Below the pieces are notes generated by a model. That model was not told where the DNA came from and ran no database searches. It was given only the letters and a program-made list of their open reading frames with translations. Position numbers and translations under genes: made by a program. This document shows, in pieces, positions 62,350 through 64,000 of a stretch of DNA of 64,000 bases (positions are counted from its first letter, which is position 1; the number at the start of each line of letters is the position of its first letter). Source of the DNA: Micromonospora vinacea (GTDB lineage Bacteria; Actinomycetota; Actinomycetes; Mycobacteriales; Micromonosporaceae); contig NZ_JADOTY010000001.1 of assembly GCF_015751785.1 (NCBI RefSeq), positions 5,022,001 through 5,086,000 on the forward strand, given 5' to 3'.

Positions 62350-62691
62350 ATGCTGGTAACTGGTTATCTCGGCGCGGTGCTCATCGGTGCTCTCGTCGGC
62401 CTGCTCGGCCGACTCATCCTGCCGGGGAGGCAGCGGATCGGTTTCTTCGCCACGTTCGTCATCGGCGTCGGCTCGGCGGTGCTGGGCACCGTGGTCGCCA
62501 GGGCGCTTGATATCGACGACGGAGCCGGCGTGAAGGTGTGGGTGCTGCGCTGGGACTGGGTCGTGCTCGCGATCCAGGTCGGCGTCGCGATCATCGCCGT
62601 GGCGCTGGCGAACATGCTCACCTTCACCCGGCTTGCCGGCGGCGACGAGAAGCCCCGTCGGCGGGTCCGCCGCAGCCAGGCCAAGGGCTGA
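62350..62691 (+). CDS. GlsB/YeaQ/YmgE-like small membrane protein
   Basis: A 113-residue protein with three membrane helices (about 5-24, 31-50, 70-92), G-L-L-G-R-L-I-L-P-G-R-Q-R-I-G linking the first two as in the transglycosylase-associated family, and a basic tail. Members are stress-related with unknown biochemistry. GGAGGGGAG precedes the ATG. Confidence 0.85.
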   Translation: MLVTGYLGAVLIGALVGLLGRLILPGRQRIGFFATFVIGVGSAVLGTVVARALDIDDGAGVKVWVLRWDWVVLAIQVGVAIIAVALANMLTFTRLAGGDEKPRRRVRRSQAKG

Positions 62692-62764
62692 ACGAGCGAG
62701 CCCCCCGGGGGCCGCAACGTGCGCTGCCCTGTCGTCGGCTGTCCCAGCCGACCTGTCCGGGATG

Positions 62765-62804
62765 CCAGCGGAGGGACCACCCGTCCGAGTGGTCCCTCCG
62801 CTGG
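62765..62804. terminator. Strong bidirectional terminator
   Basis: CCAGCGGAGGGACCAC and its exact complement form a perfect 16-bp stem with an eight-base loop, followed by TTTGCT. It lies between the convergent GlsB-like gene and the operon from the right edge. Confidence 0.9.
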
Positions 62805-62919
62805 TTTGCTGGTGAGTGGCTAAACTTCCGGTTGGCAGTTCCTGTGCTCTGCTGCGGCGGGCGCAGCCTCGGGAGGGTGTTCCCGCACCCTCTCGAGGGC
62901 CCGCCCCATCAGACGGCGC

Positions 62920-63342
62920 CTACTCGCAGAAGACCCGCACTGTGGCATCGGGTGAATCCACCTCCACTGTCATCTCGTCGAGGTGCTCCACGAGCGCCTC
63001 CAACTGCTCGGGCTTGAGCTGCGTCAGGTCGATCGGCACACCCGAGTCGCTGAGTGAGGCATTGGCCTTGGCCAGGGCCTGCGGCGGGACCAGCGCCGCC
63101 AGCCGTACGCCGGCGCGCAGCAGTTGCAGTGGCACCCGTACGTTGACCCGCGACGGCTCGCCGTTGTCGGTGGCGTCCACCAGCACCCGCAGGTACTTCA
63201 CCTTGCCCTTCGGCCGGGCGTCGTGACTCGCCGTCGCCGGTGCCTGGTCCCGTTCGAGTGCGGCGATGAGCTGCTCCGCCTCGTCGGCGGTGATTTTGCC
63301 GGCGGCCAGCATGTCGAGGATGTCCTTGCGTTGTTCGGTCAT
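62920..63342 (-). CDS. SHOCT-like domain protein
   Basis: A 140-residue protein. Residues 5-30 (D-I-L-D-M-L-A-A-G-K-I-T-A-D-E-A-E-Q-L-I-A-A-L) match the SHOCT-like helical domain that also starts YvlB/LiaX proteins; the rest is a beta/alpha segment (V-K-Y-L-R-V-L-V-D-A ... V-N-V-R-V-P-L-Q-L-L-R-A-G). AGGAG lies about eight bases before the ATG. Third gene of an operon with a small membrane protein and DUF2089. Envelope-stress involvement is inferred from relatives. Confidence 0.85.
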   Translation of the reverse strand: MTEQRKDILDMLAAGKITADEAEQLIAALERDQAPATASHDARPKGKVKYLRVLVDATDNGEPSRVNVRVPLQLLRAGVRLAALVPPQALAKANASLSDSGVPIDLTQLKPEQLEALVEHLDEMTVEVDSPDATVRVFCE

Positions 63343-63353
63343 TCGAACCTCTC

Positions 63354-63611
63354 CTATCGGATAGCCACGAGCACGGCCGTGCGGCAGTGCTCGATGTCGA
63401 AGCGGGCGCCGGGCAGCGCCGAGATGACACGCCAAACGGCGCCGAGTGCCCGCACCACACCGATGCGGAACACGACGCAGGCCACGATCGCCGCCAACAC
63501 GACCAGGACCACGACCGGGAAGAGCAGAAGCGCCACAGGGAGCACCGGAACCCAGACGCGGATGGGCCGGCGGTCCGGGCGGTTGACCTTGACGGTCACC
63601 AACTGCGGCAT
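63354..63611 (-). CDS. Small membrane protein
   Basis: An 85-residue protein with a basic N-terminus, one long or two short membrane helices (about 20-50) and a C-terminal amphipathic part. Its ATG shares the A of the upstream TGA (TGATG), so it is translationally coupled to the DUF2089 gene. No family recognised. Confidence 0.8.
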   Translation of the reverse strand: MPQLVTVKVNRPDRRPIRVWVPVLPVALLLFPVVVLVVLAAIVACVVFRIGVVRALGAVWRVISALPGARFDIEHCRTAVLVAIR

Positions 63612-63988
63612 CACGGCCGGCCGTCCAACTCGGCCAACGCCTGCTGTGCGGTGATCTCACCGCGGCGCAACCGGTCGATGACGTCGGCTCGCGAGGGCGC
63701 CGGGTCGGTCTCGACGAAGTCGAGCATCTGCGTGATCCGGTTGAGCCGGGACTTGATCGTCGGGTAGCTCACCCCGAAGATGCGTTCCATCTCCTTGATC
63801 GAACCGTGGCAGCGCACGAACGCCGTGACGAAGACCTGATCATCGACGTTGAGCTGAGCCAGTTGCGGTGGCTCGAACTCGCCCTCGATCGCGACGCCGT
63901 TGCTCGCCAGGCGCACCCGCTCGACGACGAACGGCTGCCCCCGCGTCAGGCTGGTGAGTTCCTGCCAGTCCATCGCCTGTTCTGTCAT
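63611..63988 (-). CDS. DUF2089 family protein, probable regulator
   Basis: A 125-residue DUF2089 protein. A short beta region is followed by L-N-V-D-D-Q-V-F-V-T-A-F-V-R-C-H-G-S-I-K and F-G-V-S-Y-P-T-I-K-S-R-L-N-R-I, an HTH-like helix pair (about 60-85), and a C-terminal helix R-L-R-R-G-E-I-T-A-Q-Q-A similar to the SHOCT-like helix of the third operon gene. Probably an autoregulator of the operon (inference). The promoter is at or beyond the window edge; TACACATTACAT directly precedes the ATG. A second start lies five codons in. Confidence 0.88.
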   Translation of the reverse strand: MTEQAMDWQELTSLTRGQPFVVERVRLASNGVAIEGEFEPPQLAQLNVDDQVFVTAFVRCHGSIKEMERIFGVSYPTIKSRLNRITQMLDFVETDPAPSRADVIDRLRRGEITAQQALAELDGRP

Positions 63989-64000
63989 ATGTAATGTGTA

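Overview
The window looks like a chromosomal segment of a Micromonosporaceae actinomycete, most probably Micromonospora. The evidence is very high G+C with G/C-ending codons, frequent GTG starts, several apparently leaderless genes, families typical of filamentous actinomycetes (PP2C/STAS partner-switch proteins, Ser/Thr kinase, TreX-TreY-TreZ, DUF2267/DUF2795, HxlR) and several families of intergenic palindromes. The genus call is an inference from content, not from a search. No rRNA, tRNA or CRISPR array was seen.

Layout. 1-6 kb: 5' part of a secreted alpha/beta hydrolase, a MazG-like protein, a secreted 'LFQQRPSSGWGT' protein behind a hairpin leader, a membrane-anchored repeat protein, a pirin and an HhH-GPD-like protein. 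6-11 kb: DUF1345, DUF2795 and DUF2267 proteins, TerC behind a clear yybP-ykoY (Mn2+) riboswitch, then a molybdopterin oxidoreductase overlapped by a flavin reductase. 11-20 kb: hydrolase, HxlR regulator divergent from an ABM-truncated-haemoglobin fusion, VOC protein, acetyltransferase, glycogen debranching enzyme, NDH-2-like reductase, AI-2E permease. 20-30 kb: methyltransferase-fold protein, DUF2267/pterin-dehydratase-like fusion, and a signalling block: STAS protein, PAS-GAF-PP2C phosphatase translationally coupled to a free-standing B12-binding protein with the Wx9EH photoreceptor signature, a second STAS protein, an Rcp-type response regulator, a coiled-coil protein, a second LFQQRPSSGWGT protein, OsmC and a Ser/Thr kinase. 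30-41 kb: two-component system next to GT39 and GT2-GtrA membrane glycosyltransferases, an arginase-fold hydrolase, and an operon of a 49-residue membrane microprotein, a methyltransferase and a membrane sulfatase-like protein. 41-52 kb: citrate synthase, a repeat-rich spacer (77-bp palindromes, a 17-bp minisatellite), a GT4 glycosyltransferase divergent from treX-treY-treZ, which makes trehalose from glycogen-type glucan.

52-61 kb is accessory and decayed. It begins with an IS5-like transposase relic beside treZ and carries at least four fragments of two XRE/TPR-type regulator paralogues around one intact copy (56.4-57.5 kb) and one copy split by a perfect palindromic mini-element (58.25 kb). 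It also holds an SDR, an AT-richer membrane protein, a lipoprotein and an I36/crystallin-like secreted protein. 61-64 kb returns to ordinary genes: DUF523, a GlsB-like membrane protein and a three-gene DUF2089 / small membrane protein / SHOCT-like operon.

The strongest leads are the B12-sensor/PP2C/STAS/Rcp cluster, the TerC riboswitch with two mutually exclusive helices, and the palindrome-interrupted regulator inside an array of regulator fragments.
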